Shown in pieces: positions 15,720 through 25,804 of a stretch of 64,000 nucleotides of DNA. The notes below the pieces were generated by a model. It was not told the DNA's origin. It searched no databases and saw only the letters and a list, made by a program, of their open reading frames with translations. The first letter of the stretch is position 1. Every line of letters begins with the position of its first letter. This DNA comes from Motilimonas sp. E26 (GTDB lineage: Bacteria > Pseudomonadota > Gammaproteobacteria > Enterobacterales > CBDFNC01), in the NCBI RefSeq assembly GCF_021278025.1, contig NZ_JAIBHJ010000003.1, forward strand, positions 1 to 64,000, in the 5' to 3' direction. Made by a program: the position numbers and the translations under genes.

Positions 15720-17945
15720 ATGGCAGAGGAATTTTCCCTGTCGCTTGCTGGGAGTCGCAAGCGGTTGGTAACAGATAAATTAGCAAAGTATGGGGTTACC
15801 ACTGGCGCTGTTTTAGTGTTGACTGCCTTACTGTTGATTTTTGTTTACCTTCTTTACGTTGTGCAGCCAATTTTTGAAAGTGCTGACATCGAAAAACAGA
15901 CCACGTTAAAGGTGCAAAGCCAAGGAAAAACATTGGCCTTGGGCATGGAAGAGCAAAATGAAATCGCCTATCGCATGACGGATGGGGGCCTAGTTGAATT
16001 TATTTCGCTACAGGGCGAGTCGTCAGGCTCGGTTATCTTGCAAAAGCAATTAGCGGGTAAGGTGACAGCGTTTAGTCAAACCATTCCATCGAAAGGGATG
16101 ATGGTATACGGCTTTGACGATGGCACCATTCAAATTATTCATCCAGATTTTGAGGTTTCATACCCAAACGATCAGCGCTTAATTGAGCCTTCGGTCTCTT
16201 ACCCATTAGGTGAGTCACATCTAACGATAGATGAGTCTGGCGGTGCGATTAAGCACTTAGCATTTGAAATGTCCGACGAACAAGCTGGTATTGCTGCTGT
16301 TATGGCCGATGGTCGCGCTGTGTTTATGGCTCTAACGGCTGAGCAAAACATGATGACCGAAGAGGTCACTTGGACGCCAGTTAGCACTGTGTTGCCGGAT
16401 GCTCCCGCTAAAGTTGATCAAATACTGTTATTGCCAAACCTTCGTAACTTATATCTACGCAGCGGCAATCGTTTGGCTATCTATGATATTTCAGATGTTG
16501 ACGATGTTCATCTCACTACCATGATGGATATTAATTCACCGGGTGCTAACGTAACAAAAGTTCGTCTGTTAACCGGTGCGAGTTCATTGATTGTTGGTAA
16601 TGACAATGGTGACATATCGCAGTGGTTTGAAGTCGTTAAAGATGGCAGCCGTAAGTTAACGTTAATTCGTGAGTTTAAGGCCGAAGCAGGCATTATTGAT
16701 ATCGCTCCTGAGTTCTTCCGCAAAGGTTTTCTTACACTTGATGATGAGGGTTACCTAGGTATTTTCCATACCACAGGTAATACACGTTTACTTTCTGAAA
16801 AACTGTCAGACAAGCCATTAGAAGCCGTTGCTATTTCACCGCGAGCAAATGCTATTTTAGTTGAAGAGCCAGGTCTTTTGAGCCTTTATCATCTTGATAA
16901 TGAGCACCCAGAGGTGACTTGGTCAGCATTATGGCAAGAGGTGTGGTACGAAGGTTATCCTGAGCCGGATTATGTTTGGCAGTCAACCTCTGCCAGTGAT
17001 GAATTTGAGCCTAAATTAAGCTTAGTGCCGATTTCGTTTGGTACCATTAAAGCGGCTTTTTACGCGATGTTATTTGCCGTGCCAATCGCATTAGCTGGCG
17101 CGATTTATACCGCTTACTTTATGTCTGCGCCTGTACGTTCAATAGTGAAACCCACCGTTGAGCTGATGGAAGCATTACCTACGGTTATTCTCGGTTTCTT
17201 AGCTGGCTTATGGCTAGCGCCGATTGTTGAAGAAAACCTGCCTGGTATTGTGATGCTGATTATTGGTTTGCCTATTGGTGTGCTGCTGGCTGCGTTTATT
17301 TGGCATAACTTGCCAAAATCAATTAAACAAGCAACGCCTGAAGGTGCGCATTCACTCATATTAATTCCTGTGGTTATCCTCGTTGGTTATGCCGCGTTTG
17401 CCTTGAGCACGCCAGTTGAATATTGGTTGTTTGGAGGCGATGCGCGTAAGTTTCTTACTAATGAATTAGGCATTGATTTTGACCAACGTAACTCATTAGT
17501 GGTGGGGATTGCGATGGGCTTTGCGGTTATTCCAACTATTTACTCCATTGCAGAAGATGCGGTATTTAGTGTGCCGAAACACTTGACCAATGGTTCACTT
17601 GCCTTAGGGGCGACCAGCTGGCAAACCTTAGTTCGCGTGGTTATTTTGACTGCTAGTCCAGGTATTTTCTCTGCTGTCATGATGGGTCTTGGTCGCGCAG
17701 TTGGCGAAACCATGATTGTATTGATGGCAACGGGTAACACGCCATTAATGGACTGGAGTATTTTCCAAGGTATGCGAACTTTAGCGGCTAACATCGCGGT
17801 AGAAATGCCTGAATCGGAAGTAGGTAGCTCTCATTATCGAGTGTTGTTCCTAGCTGCTTTCGTATTATTTGTTTTCACTTTTTGTTTTAACACTGTCGCC
17901 GAGTTTGTGCGCCAGCGTTTACGTGAAAAGTACTCTAGCCTGTAA
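15720..17945 (+). CDS. pstC: Phosphate ABC transporter permease PstC (long form)
   Basis: 741 residues, more than twice E. coli PstC (319). One N-terminal membrane segment (about 27-50) is followed by a roughly 380-residue periplasmic beta-rich domain and then the six-helix permease core from about 435. The permease loop G-A-T-S-W-Q-T-L-V-R-V-V-I (the EAA motif, about 630) contacts PstB. Long PstC forms are common in Vibrio, Shewanella and Pseudomonas. AGAGGA lies seven bases before ATG 15720. First gene of pstC-pstA-pstB-phoU, with 13 bases to pstA. Confidence 0.93.
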   Translation: MAEEFSLSLAGSRKRLVTDKLAKYGVTTGAVLVLTALLLIFVYLLYVVQPIFESADIEKQTTLKVQSQGKTLALGMEEQNEIAYRMTDGGLVEFISLQGESSGSVILQKQLAGKVTAFSQTIPSKGMMVYGFDDGTIQIIHPDFEVSYPNDQRLIEPSVSYPLGESHLTIDESGGAIKHLAFEMSDEQAGIAAVMADGRAVFMALTAEQNMMTEEVTWTPVSTVLPDAPAKVDQILLLPNLRNLYLRSGNRLAIYDISDVDDVHLTTMMDINSPGANVTKVRLLTGASSLIVGNDNGDISQWFEVVKDGSRKLTLIREFKAEAGIIDIAPEFFRKGFLTLDDEGYLGIFHTTGNTRLLSEKLSDKPLEAVAISPRANAILVEEPGLLSLYHLDNEHPEVTWSALWQEVWYEGYPEPDYVWQSTSASDEFEPKLSLVPISFGTIKAAFYAMLFAVPIALAGAIYTAYFMSAPVRSIVKPTVELMEALPTVILGFLAGLWLAPIVEENLPGIVMLIIGLPIGVLLAAFIWHNLPKSIKQATPEGAHSLILIPVVILVGYAAFALSTPVEYWLFGGDARKFLTNELGIDFDQRNSLVVGIAMGFAVIPTIYSIAEDAVFSVPKHLTNGSLALGATSWQTLVRVVILTASPGIFSAVMMGLGRAVGETMIVLMATGNTPLMDWSIFQGMRTLAANIAVEMPESEVGSSHYRVLFLAAFVLFVFTFCFNTVAEFVRQRLREKYSSL

Positions 17946-17958
17946 CTGAGAGATTAAG

Positions 17959-19611
17959 ATGAGAAATTGGTTTAAATCGGGTGCGCCATGGATCTGGATG
18001 ACCGGAGGCGCCGTCTCTATTAGCTTAGTGGCTGTAGTGGGTTTACTGGTTCTGATTGCTTGGCGTGGACTTAGCTTTTTTTGGCCAAGCACCGTCTATG
18101 AATTTGACCTAGAAGAGCTAAATGGCCAGCGTCACACAGTGATCGGTGAGTTATATGACTCGGAAAAGGTCAGCGCCGAGCGTGTTTTATCGTCGGGCGT
18201 GAAGCTACCAGAGCAACATGATGAAGTTATCACACGTTACCTACTTAAAACCGGTAACCGTGAATACGTTGATTTGGACTTCCGTTGGATAATGGAAACG
18301 CAAATTAAAACTAAAACGGCGCCACAAGATATTGCCGTATTTGAACGTTCAACCAACGGTAATTTTTATGGTTATGTTGAAGGTTTACTTGAAGCTGGTG
18401 AAGCTGTTAATGCCACGGACAAACGCGCTGAGTTAATCAAGCGGATGGAGCGTGCTATCGCGCTGAATCAGCAAGCCGATGATTTGCAACATGGCCCTAT
18501 TGGTAGCATTAACTACGAGCTTGAGCGTTTACGCTTAAAAGAGCGTGGCTTAGCGCTTAATGGTGAGCTTGATGAGGCTGCTAAAGCTGATTTTGAAGCC
18601 CAACGCCAAGCCTTACATGATGACTACTTGGTGCTGGAAAAGGAACTATTTGCATTTCGTGACCAAGCTTCCCGTGATGCGGTGATTGTGCGTGACATGG
18701 ATGGTCGCCAAGTTACTTTACCGATGCAAAAAGTATTAGATGTTCATTTTCCAAATGACATGGGATTTTTTGCAAAATTTGGTCATTGGGTTCATCAGTT
18801 AGCCAAGTTTGTAAGTTCAGACCCACGTGAAGCAAATACCGAAGGCGGGGTCTTCCCTGCTATCTTCGGCACCGTATTTATGGTGATGTTAATGGCTGTA
18901 ATCGTCACCCCATTAGGTGTGGTCGCGGCTATTTATCTGCATGAATATGCTAAAAAAGGTCCGATTACTAAGATGATCCGTATTGCGGTGATTAACTTAG
19001 CGGGTGTGCCTTCAATTGTTTATGGCGTATTTGGCCTTGGTTTCTTTGTGTATATGGTTGGTGGTAGTTTAGATCAAATTTTCTATCCAGAAGCGTTGCC
19101 AAGTCCAACCTTTGGTTCACCGGGTGTTATTTGGTCAGCCCTGACGTTGGCGATTTTGACGCTGCCTGTAGTGATAGTATCGACCGAAGAAGGTTTATCT
19201 CGTATTCCTTCATCGGTACGCCAAGGCTCATTGGCACTGGGCGCCACAAAAGCAGAAACCTTATGGCGCATTATTGTGCCAATGGCAAGCCCAGCGATTA
19301 TGACAGGGTTGATCTTGGCTGTAGCACGTGCTGCAGGTGAAGTTGCACCTTTAATGCTGGTGGGCGTGGTTAAAATGGCGCCGACATTACCTCTTGATGG
19401 CAACTTCCCATACTTCCATTTAGAGCGTAAATTTATGCACTTAGGTTTCCACATTTATGATGTTGGCTTCCAGAGTCCGAACGTAGAGGCGGCACGTCCG
19501 CTGGTGTACGCAACGGCATTCTTGTTGGTTACTGTGATCATTGGCTTAAACATGTCAGCGATTAGTATCCGCAACCGTTTACGCGAAAAATTCAGATCCT
19601 TGGATCAGTAA
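17959..19611 (+). CDS. pstA: Phosphate ABC transporter permease PstA (long form)
   Basis: 550 residues against about 296 in E. coli. After the first membrane segment (about 15-38) comes a charged periplasmic insertion of roughly 220 residues rich in predicted coiled coil (R-A-E-L-I-K-R-M-E-R-A, L-E-R-L-R-L-K-E-R-G). The conserved permease part starts near residue 295 (G-V-F-P-A-I-F-G-T-V) and has the EAA loop G-A-T-K-A-E-T-L-W-R-I-I near 427. It pairs with PstC in the inner membrane to import phosphate. Second gene of the operon. Confidence 0.93.
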   Translation: MRNWFKSGAPWIWMTGGAVSISLVAVVGLLVLIAWRGLSFFWPSTVYEFDLEELNGQRHTVIGELYDSEKVSAERVLSSGVKLPEQHDEVITRYLLKTGNREYVDLDFRWIMETQIKTKTAPQDIAVFERSTNGNFYGYVEGLLEAGEAVNATDKRAELIKRMERAIALNQQADDLQHGPIGSINYELERLRLKERGLALNGELDEAAKADFEAQRQALHDDYLVLEKELFAFRDQASRDAVIVRDMDGRQVTLPMQKVLDVHFPNDMGFFAKFGHWVHQLAKFVSSDPREANTEGGVFPAIFGTVFMVMLMAVIVTPLGVVAAIYLHEYAKKGPITKMIRIAVINLAGVPSIVYGVFGLGFFVYMVGGSLDQIFYPEALPSPTFGSPGVIWSALTLAILTLPVVIVSTEEGLSRIPSSVRQGSLALGATKAETLWRIIVPMASPAIMTGLILAVARAAGEVAPLMLVGVVKMAPTLPLDGNFPYFHLERKFMHLGFHIYDVGFQSPNVEAARPLVYATAFLLVTVIIGLNMSAISIRNRLREKFRSLDQ

Positions 19612-19646
19612 TCCAGGTCATAAAGAACAGATAAAAGGTAACAAAC

Positions 19647-20465
19647 ATGATTTCAGTAGCACCTACTACGGCGAATGCCCAAGCGCTAGACCTGGCTAAT
19701 TTAACTGAAGCGCAAACAGCGTTAGAAATAAAAGATCTGAATTTATACTATGGCAGCAAACAAGCGCTGTTTGATGTCAGTATGAAAATACCTAAGGGCC
19801 AAGTGACTGCTTTTATCGGTCCTTCTGGCTGTGGTAAATCAACCTTATTGCGCTGTATTAACCGCATGAACGATCTGGTTGATATTTGTCGTATCGAAGG
19901 CCAAATAGACCTTCACGGTACAAATATCTATGATCGCAATGTTGACGTTGCGGCTTTACGCCGTCGCGTTGGCATGGTGTTTCAGCGTCCGAACCCGTTC
20001 CCTAAATCCATTTACGAGAATGTGGTTTATGGGCTACGTTTACAAGGCATAAAAGACCGTCGTACGTTAGATGAAGCTGTTGAGCGCTCTTTACGCGGCG
20101 CGGCATTGTGGGATGAAGTGAAAGATCGTTTACACGATAATGCATTTGGTTTATCTGGTGGTCAGCAGCAACGTTTGGTGATTGCTCGTGCCATTGCGAT
20201 TGAGCCAGAAGTATTGCTACTCGATGAGCCAACTTCAGCACTTGATCCTATTTCAACTTTAGTTATCGAAGAATTGATTAATGAGCTAAAGAGTAAGTAC
20301 ACCGTTGTGATTGTTACTCATAACATGCAACAAGCCGCGCGCGTTTCAGACCAAACGGCGTTTATGTACATGGGCGAGTTAATTGAATACGCGGATACTA
20401 ATACCTTATTTACGACGCCAAGCTTAAAGAAAACCGAAGATTACATTACTGGCCGTTACGGCTAG
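19647..20465 (+). CDS. pstB: Phosphate ABC transporter ATPase PstB
   Basis: 272 residues. Walker A is G-P-S-G-C-G-K-S-T (about 59-67), the signature is L-S-G-G-Q-Q-Q-R, Walker B is [12 protein letters not shown], and the switch His is in V-T-H-N-M-Q-Q-A. It powers phosphate import through PstCA and is the partner of PhoU in silencing PhoR when phosphate is plentiful. A 16-base gap to phoU indicates co-transcription. Confidence 0.95.
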   Translation: MISVAPTTANAQALDLANLTEAQTALEIKDLNLYYGSKQALFDVSMKIPKGQVTAFIGPSGCGKSTLLRCINRMNDLVDICRIEGQIDLHGTNIYDRNVDVAALRRRVGMVFQRPNPFPKSIYENVVYGLRLQGIKDRRTLDEAVERSLRGAALWDEVKDRLHDNAFGLSGGQQQRLVIARAIAIEPEVLLLDEPTSALDPISTLVIEELINELKSKYTVVIVTHNMQQAARVSDQTAFMYMGELIEYADTNTLFTTPSLKKTEDYITGRYG

Positions 20466-20481
20466 GCCCGAGGAGCAAACA

Positions 20482-21186
20482 ATGGATAACATGAATTTAA
20501 ACAAACACATCTCGGGTCAGTTTAATGCTGAATTAGAGAATGTGCGTAACCAAGTGTTGGTTATGGGTGGTTTGGTTGAACAGCAAATGAACGACGTTAT
20601 TGATGCTGTACATGCTCAAGAAAAAGAAGTCGCCAAGCGTGTGGTAGAGCGTGACCGTAAGGTTAACTCATTGGAAGTGTCGATTGATGAGGAGTGTACT
20701 CGTATTATTGCCAAGCGCCAACCTGCAGCCAGTGATTTGCGCTTAGTTATCGCGATTATTAAAACCATTGCTGATTTAGAGCGTATTGGTGATGAAGCTA
20801 AACAAGTGGCACATATGGTGATTGATAATGCCAATAAGACCCAGCCGCCATTAGTGAGTGTTGAGCACATGGGTCGCAATGTGGTGAAAATGCTACATGA
20901 TTCATTAGATGCATTTGCTCGTATGGATGTGGAAGCGGCCATCAAAATTCATGCCTCAGATATTAAAGTAAACCGTGAATACGAAAGTGTTGTTCGTGAA
21001 CTGATGACATTTATGATGGAAGATCCACGCTCGATCCCGAACGTCTTAAAAGTACTATGGGCGGCGCGGGCAATGGAACGAGTGGGCGATCGTTGTAAAA
21101 ATATTTGCGAGTACATTATCTACTTTGTAAAAGGTAAAGATGTACGCCATATTGACAGTAATGAAATGGAATCGTTGCTGAAGTAA
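20482..21186 (+). CDS. phoU: Phosphate signalling regulator PhoU
   Basis: 234 residues, the usual length, built of two similar three-helix halves. The metal-binding signatures D-L-E-R-I-G-D-E-A (about 96) and A-M-E-R-V-G-D-R-C (about 198) are both present. PhoU links the Pst transporter to PhoR and limits phosphate uptake. GAGGAG ten bases before ATG 20482 supports the start. Last gene of the operon; a strong terminator follows. Confidence 0.95.
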   Translation: MDNMNLNKHISGQFNAELENVRNQVLVMGGLVEQQMNDVIDAVHAQEKEVAKRVVERDRKVNSLEVSIDEECTRIIAKRQPAASDLRLVIAIIKTIADLERIGDEAKQVAHMVIDNANKTQPPLVSVEHMGRNVVKMLHDSLDAFARMDVEAAIKIHASDIKVNREYESVVRELMTFMMEDPRSIPNVLKVLWAARAMERVGDRCKNICEYIIYFVKGKDVRHIDSNEMESLLK

Positions 21187-21213
21187 ATTGATGTAAAAGC
21201 GGCTTAGTCCATA

Positions 21214-21241
21214 AAAAACGGAGGCAATGCCTCCGTTTTTT
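21214..21241 (+). terminator. Rho-independent terminator of the pst operon
   Basis: CGGAGGC and GCCTCCG form a seven-pair stem with an AAT loop, extended by A-T pairs and followed by TTTTTTT. Confidence 0.92.
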
Positions 21242-21341
21242 TATGGCCTATAAATAATTTAGATTAGGGCAATTAAAGTCAGAAAATATAATCGGTTAGC
21301 CCTAGTAAAATTGACTAATATTATCTTATCAATAATAAGTC

Positions 21342-24305
21342 ATGAGTCTATTTATGATGAGAATTAAACAAGGTATCGCGCTGCACATTCATATCACAGG
21401 CTTATTTGTTTGTTTAATCTTAGTTTGTGGGCTCACCCTTGCGGGGTACAGCTATTCCCAAATCAGCAAGTTGATTATTGAAGCTTCAGAAGAGGTGTTT
21501 CAACGAGCAGATCGTGAAATTGAAACCAATGTTGAGTCAAGCTATCAAAAAGTGCAAAAGCTTTTAAGCTTATTATCTCAAGGCCAGTTGGGGCAGGGGA
21601 AAACGCTAGAGCAGCGTCACACCACTTTTGCTCAGTTATGGCAGATTATACAAGTTAATCCTGATATGAACGCTGTTTATGCTGGTTACGATACTGGTGA
21701 CTTTTACTATTTAAGCAAAATTCACCCGCATCAGAAAGAGCCATTGCCTATCGCGGCTCAAACAGCCAGTTATTTGCTCACGACCGTTGAGCATCAGCAA
21801 AGTAAGCGGCAAGTGTGGCATCAATACTACAACGAGCAAGGGCAGTTTGTTTATGGCGACGAAGGCCGTGGCTATGATTTTGATCCGCGCTTAAGGCCTT
21901 GGTATCAAGGGGCGATGACGAAAGATGAGATCACGATAACTGAACCCTATATTTTTAATAGCTCTCAGCTACTTGGTATTACTTTTGCGTTAAAGGCGCC
22001 TAATGGTCATGCTGTGGTCGCGGTTGATTTTACCTTGGCTTCTTTATCAGCTTCCCTCGTTAATCGAGATCTTCCTTTAGGCTCTGAGTTAGTTATTTTA
22101 GACAAACAAGCTCAGGTCATCGCTTATCAAGATCCTAGCCTGTTAGTCGGGAATGATGAAGCCAAATTAATCCATGTCAACGAACTCAATAATGCCGCGC
22201 TAGATTATGTTTTCAAGCACTATGAAATTAAAGAGCAAGAATTCAGCTTCGATTTAGCAGGGGAAAACTGGCTTGGGAATGTTTCATTGCTGACTTTTTC
22301 TAATCAAGGGGACTACTATTTGATGGTACTGACCCCCACCAGCGCGCTATTAAAAAATGCCCATCAAATTCGTAATAATGCCGTCTATATTGCTGTTTTT
22401 ATCATTATATTGACGCTGCCTATTGCTTGGTTTTTTTCGCAGCTAATCTCACGTCCACTTAAACGATTAACCATTGAGCTGCAGAATATTAAAAATTTTG
22501 ATTTCAGTACGTCCATCAATGATAAATCCATTGTCAGTGAGGTCTCAGAGCTAGCCAGTGTCGCGGCATCAATGAAAAACACCATTAGTCAGTTTCAACA
22601 ATTATCAAGCAAGTTATCTGCCCATCAATCGCTCGATGGGTTACTTAATAGCGTGCTGATGGAAAGTGTTGCGATGACTAAAGCCCAAGGTGGCATGATC
22701 TTTCTCTACGACAAGGCAACACAAACTTACCTGCACAGTAAAACGTTATTGCCAGATTGTGGCTACAAGCAATCGAAAATTATCGCTAAGGCCAGCGTTG
22801 ATGAGGCGGATAAAATTTTACAAAAAAGTGGTTTTCTGGCAAAACCCAACAGTGTGTTGGTTAGCCAACATCAGCTTAGTCAAGACTCATCCTTACTAGA
22901 AGGTCTGTTTAAAGAAGCGCTCAATATTCAAAATATTGCCATCACTTGGGTTAAATTAACTAATCGTAATCAAGAGCCGTTAGGCATTTTGGCAATGATA
23001 GAAAGCTCAGATCAAGCGAGCAGTCATGAAACCAGTTTTATTGAAGTGCTGTCGGGCTATTGTGGCTTAGCGATAGAAAGTCAATTGTTGTTAACCGAAC
23101 AAAAAGAACTACTGGACAGCTTTATCGAATTGATTGCCAGCGCTATCGATAGTAAGTCTCCTTATACTGGTGGACATTGCTCACGAGTACCTGAAATTAC
23201 CCAAATGCTTGCCCATGCCGCTTGCAGTGAAACAAAAGGCCAATATAAAGATTTTGAGCTCAGCCAAGAGCAATGGAAAGAACTGCATATTGCGTCTTGG
23301 CTGCATGACTGCGGCAAAATCACCACGCCTGAATTTGTGGTGGATAAAGCCACTAAGCTTGAGACCATTTATAACCGCATTCATGAAATAAGAATGCGTT
23401 TTGAATTATTGAAATCACAAGCCCATTGTGACTATTGGCAAGGTGTGGCAACAGGGCAATCACAAGTTGAATTAGCGAAAGTAAGAGATGAGCTACTTAG
23501 CCAGTTAGATGAAGAGTTTGCTTTTGTGGCCAAATGCAATATCGGCAGTGAATATATGTCGCCAGAGTATGCTCAGCGCTTGGCACAGATAGCGCAACGA
23601 ACCTGGACTCGTACTCTAGATGATCGCTTAGGACTATCTAAAGAAGAAATGTCACGCAAATCCAGCACTGCAGCTACATTACCTGTTACTGAACGTTTAT
23701 TGGCCGATAAGGCCGAGCATTTAGTGCCAAGAGATGATGCCATGTTAACGGCTCCCGGTAACCCTTGGGGTTTTGATATGACGGTGCCTGAATACATGTA
23801 TGATCGCGGCGAATTACATAACCTGTCGATTCAACGTGGCACGCTGACTGCTGAAGATCGCTTTATCATCAACTCGCACATTGTCTATACCTCGGTGATG
23901 TTGTCTAAATTGGCTTTACCACAGAACTTGAAAGATGTGCCAGTGATTGCAGCCAGCCATCACGAGAGAATGGATGGCACCGGTTATCCGAAAAGAATTC
24001 CAGCAGGCGAGCTTCCCTTAACGGCGCGAATGATGATGATTGCCGATGTGTTTGAGGCCCTAACTGCTTCAGATAGACCTTATAAGGAGGCCAAAACACT
24101 CAGTGAAGCGATTAAAATTATGAGCTTTATGGTGCAAGATAATCACCTTGATGGCGACTTATTTGAATTGTTTTTACGATCTGGCGTCTACCTTGACTAT
24201 GCACAGATGTATTTACCCGATACGCAAATTGATGCTGTTGAATTAGCTGACTACGGGATTGATGTGACGTCAGTTGAATCGCCATCGCCGTTGATAACGG
24301 CGTAA
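21342..24305 (+). CDS. Membrane sensor with Cache, HAMP, GAF and HD-GYP domains
   Basis: 987 residues. A membrane helix at about 15-38, a periplasmic Cache-type domain (about 40-340), a second helix (about 345-368), a HAMP-like linker (S-R-P-L-K-R-L-T-I-E-L), a GAF-like region (about 430-580), then HD-GYP. The catalytic H-D-C-G-K begins at His655 and H-H-E-R-M-D-G-T-G-Y-P at His873. Both are intact, so cyclic di-GMP hydrolysis is expected. About 218 residues separate them, roughly 150 more than in RpfG-type domains. The second ATG (21354 or 21357) could also be the start. It follows the pst terminator and is probably independent. Confidence 0.85.
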   Translation: MSLFMMRIKQGIALHIHITGLFVCLILVCGLTLAGYSYSQISKLIIEASEEVFQRADREIETNVESSYQKVQKLLSLLSQGQLGQGKTLEQRHTTFAQLWQIIQVNPDMNAVYAGYDTGDFYYLSKIHPHQKEPLPIAAQTASYLLTTVEHQQSKRQVWHQYYNEQGQFVYGDEGRGYDFDPRLRPWYQGAMTKDEITITEPYIFNSSQLLGITFALKAPNGHAVVAVDFTLASLSASLVNRDLPLGSELVILDKQAQVIAYQDPSLLVGNDEAKLIHVNELNNAALDYVFKHYEIKEQEFSFDLAGENWLGNVSLLTFSNQGDYYLMVLTPTSALLKNAHQIRNNAVYIAVFIIILTLPIAWFFSQLISRPLKRLTIELQNIKNFDFSTSINDKSIVSEVSELASVAASMKNTISQFQQLSSKLSAHQSLDGLLNSVLMESVAMTKAQGGMIFLYDKATQTYLHSKTLLPDCGYKQSKIIAKASVDEADKILQKSGFLAKPNSVLVSQHQLSQDSSLLEGLFKEALNIQNIAITWVKLTNRNQEPLGILAMIESSDQASSHETSFIEVLSGYCGLAIESQLLLTEQKELLDSFIELIASAIDSKSPYTGGHCSRVPEITQMLAHAACSETKGQYKDFELSQEQWKELHIASWLHDCGKITTPEFVVDKATKLETIYNRIHEIRMRFELLKSQAHCDYWQGVATGQSQVELAKVRDELLSQLDEEFAFVAKCNIGSEYMSPEYAQRLAQIAQRTWTRTLDDRLGLSKEEMSRKSSTAATLPVTERLLADKAEHLVPRDDAMLTAPGNPWGFDMTVPEYMYDRGELHNLSIQRGTLTAEDRFIINSHIVYTSVMLSKLALPQNLKDVPVIAASHHERMDGTGYPKRIPAGELPLTARMMMIADVFEALTASDRPYKEAKTLSEAIKIMSFMVQDNHLDGDLFELFLRSGVYLDYAQMYLPDTQIDAVELADYGIDVTSVESPSPLITA

Positions 24306-24449
24306 GTTGCTAACAAAACGTTTAAATTACGGTAATAGCGAGGTAATTGTTCGCTTTTTGAGCCAGTTAAATAAACAAAATTTTCGTCAATGGCGGAAAT
24401 AAGGTATCGTTAGCGCGAAAATTTATCTTTAACCGAACCAGAGTTAACT

Positions 24450-25652
24450 ATGATCATTAAACCTAAAATTCGTGGCTTTATTTGTACTACTACGCACCCT
24501 GTTGGCTGTGACGCTAACGTGGCAGAGCAAATTGCATTTACTAAAGCAAAAGGTCCGGTCACCAACGGTCCAAAAAAAGTATTAGTATTAGGCTCGTCAG
24601 CAGGTTACGGCTTGTCTTCACGTATTGCAGCGGCATTTGGCTCAGGCGCAGCAACGATCGGCGTCTGTTTTGAAAAGCCAGGCACAGAGAAAAAGCCTGG
24701 CTCAGCAGGCTGGTACAACAGCGCTGCATTTGACAAATACGCGAAAGAAGCGGGTTTGTACGCAAAAACCATTAATGGCGATGCATTTTCTCATGAAGCT
24801 AAAGCGAAAGTTATCGAACTGATCAAGCAAGATCTTGGCGAAATCGACCTGGTGGTTTACTCATTAGCATCGCCTGTTCGTAAAATGCCTGACACTGGTG
24901 AAGTGGTTCGTTCAAGCTTAAAGCCAATTGGTCAAACTTACACGTCTACTGCTATCGACACTAACAAAGACGTTATTATTGAAGCCAGTGTAGAGCCTGC
25001 GACTGATGAAGAAGTGGCAAATACAGTAACTGTCATGGGCGGCCAAGATTGGGAGCTTTGGATTGAAGCCCTTGCTGAGGCGGGTGTATTGGCTAAAGGT
25101 GCACAAACCGTTGCTTATTCTTACATTGGCACCGAAATTACTTGGCCAATTTACTGGCACGGCGCGTTAGGTAAAGCGAAAGAAGATTTAGATCGCGCTT
25201 CAGCTGAGTTAAATAAAAAACTAGCCGCTGTAGACGGCGCCGCTTATGTTTCGGTACTGAAAAGTGTTGTAACACAAGCCAGTGCTGCCATTCCTGTGAT
25301 GCCGTTATACCTTGCTATGGCATTTAAAATTATGCGCGCACAAGGTATCCACGAAGGGTGTATGGATCAAATCTATCGCCTGTTTGATGCTCGCCTTTAC
25401 AAAGTTGATGGCAGTGCGCCAGAGACTGACGATTCTAACCGTTTACGTTTAGATGACTGGGAGCTTCGTGATAGTGTACAAGATGCTTGTAAAGCGCTTT
25501 GGCCACAGGTGACCACGGAAAACTTATTTGAATTGACCGACTACCAGTTATACAAAGATGAGTTCTTAAAACTGTTTGGCTTTGGTGTGGCAGGCGTTGA
25601 TTATGATGCTGATGTGGCAACGGAAGTCGACTTTGATTGTATTGAGCTTTAA
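24450..25652 (+). CDS. fabV: Enoyl-[acyl-carrier-protein] reductase FabV
   Basis: 400 residues, the typical FabV length. FabV performs the last, NADH-dependent reduction in each cycle of fatty-acid elongation and is naturally triclosan-resistant. It opens [17 protein letters not shown] and has the nucleotide-binding [10 protein letters not shown]. The active-site Y-x8-K pair is Tyr235 and Lys244 ([10 protein letters not shown]). No FabI-type gene is in the window. Monocistronic with its own terminator. Confidence 0.95.
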   Translation: MIIKPKIRGFICTTTHPVGCDANVAEQIAFTKAKGPVTNGPKKVLVLGSSAGYGLSSRIAAAFGSGAATIGVCFEKPGTEKKPGSAGWYNSAAFDKYAKEAGLYAKTINGDAFSHEAKAKVIELIKQDLGEIDLVVYSLASPVRKMPDTGEVVRSSLKPIGQTYTSTAIDTNKDVIIEASVEPATDEEVANTVTVMGGQDWELWIEALAEAGVLAKGAQTVAYSYIGTEITWPIYWHGALGKAKEDLDRASAELNKKLAAVDGAAYVSVLKSVVTQASAAIPVMPLYLAMAFKIMRAQGIHEGCMDQIYRLFDARLYKVDGSAPETDDSNRLRLDDWELRDSVQDACKALWPQVTTENLFELTDYQLYKDEFLKLFGFGVAGVDYDADVATEVDFDCIEL

Positions 25653-25685
25653 GCCTAAATACTCTCAATAAAGCTTTGTTGGATC

Positions 25686-25721
25686 AAAAAACGCGCTGAC
25701 CGAGAGGTTCGCGCGTTTTTT
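25686..25721 (+). terminator. Rho-independent terminator of fabV
   Basis: ACGCGC and GCGCGT form the stem around a 14-base loop containing a CC-GAGA-GG mini-stem, followed by a T-run of six. Confidence 0.8.
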
Positions 25722-25804
25722 GCTTTCTAAGCGTTGATCTTACAAGCGTTAACATCACTGGTTTATGGTATATTTTGCTTAGTTTTCAAAGCCAGATAGA
25801 CGAC

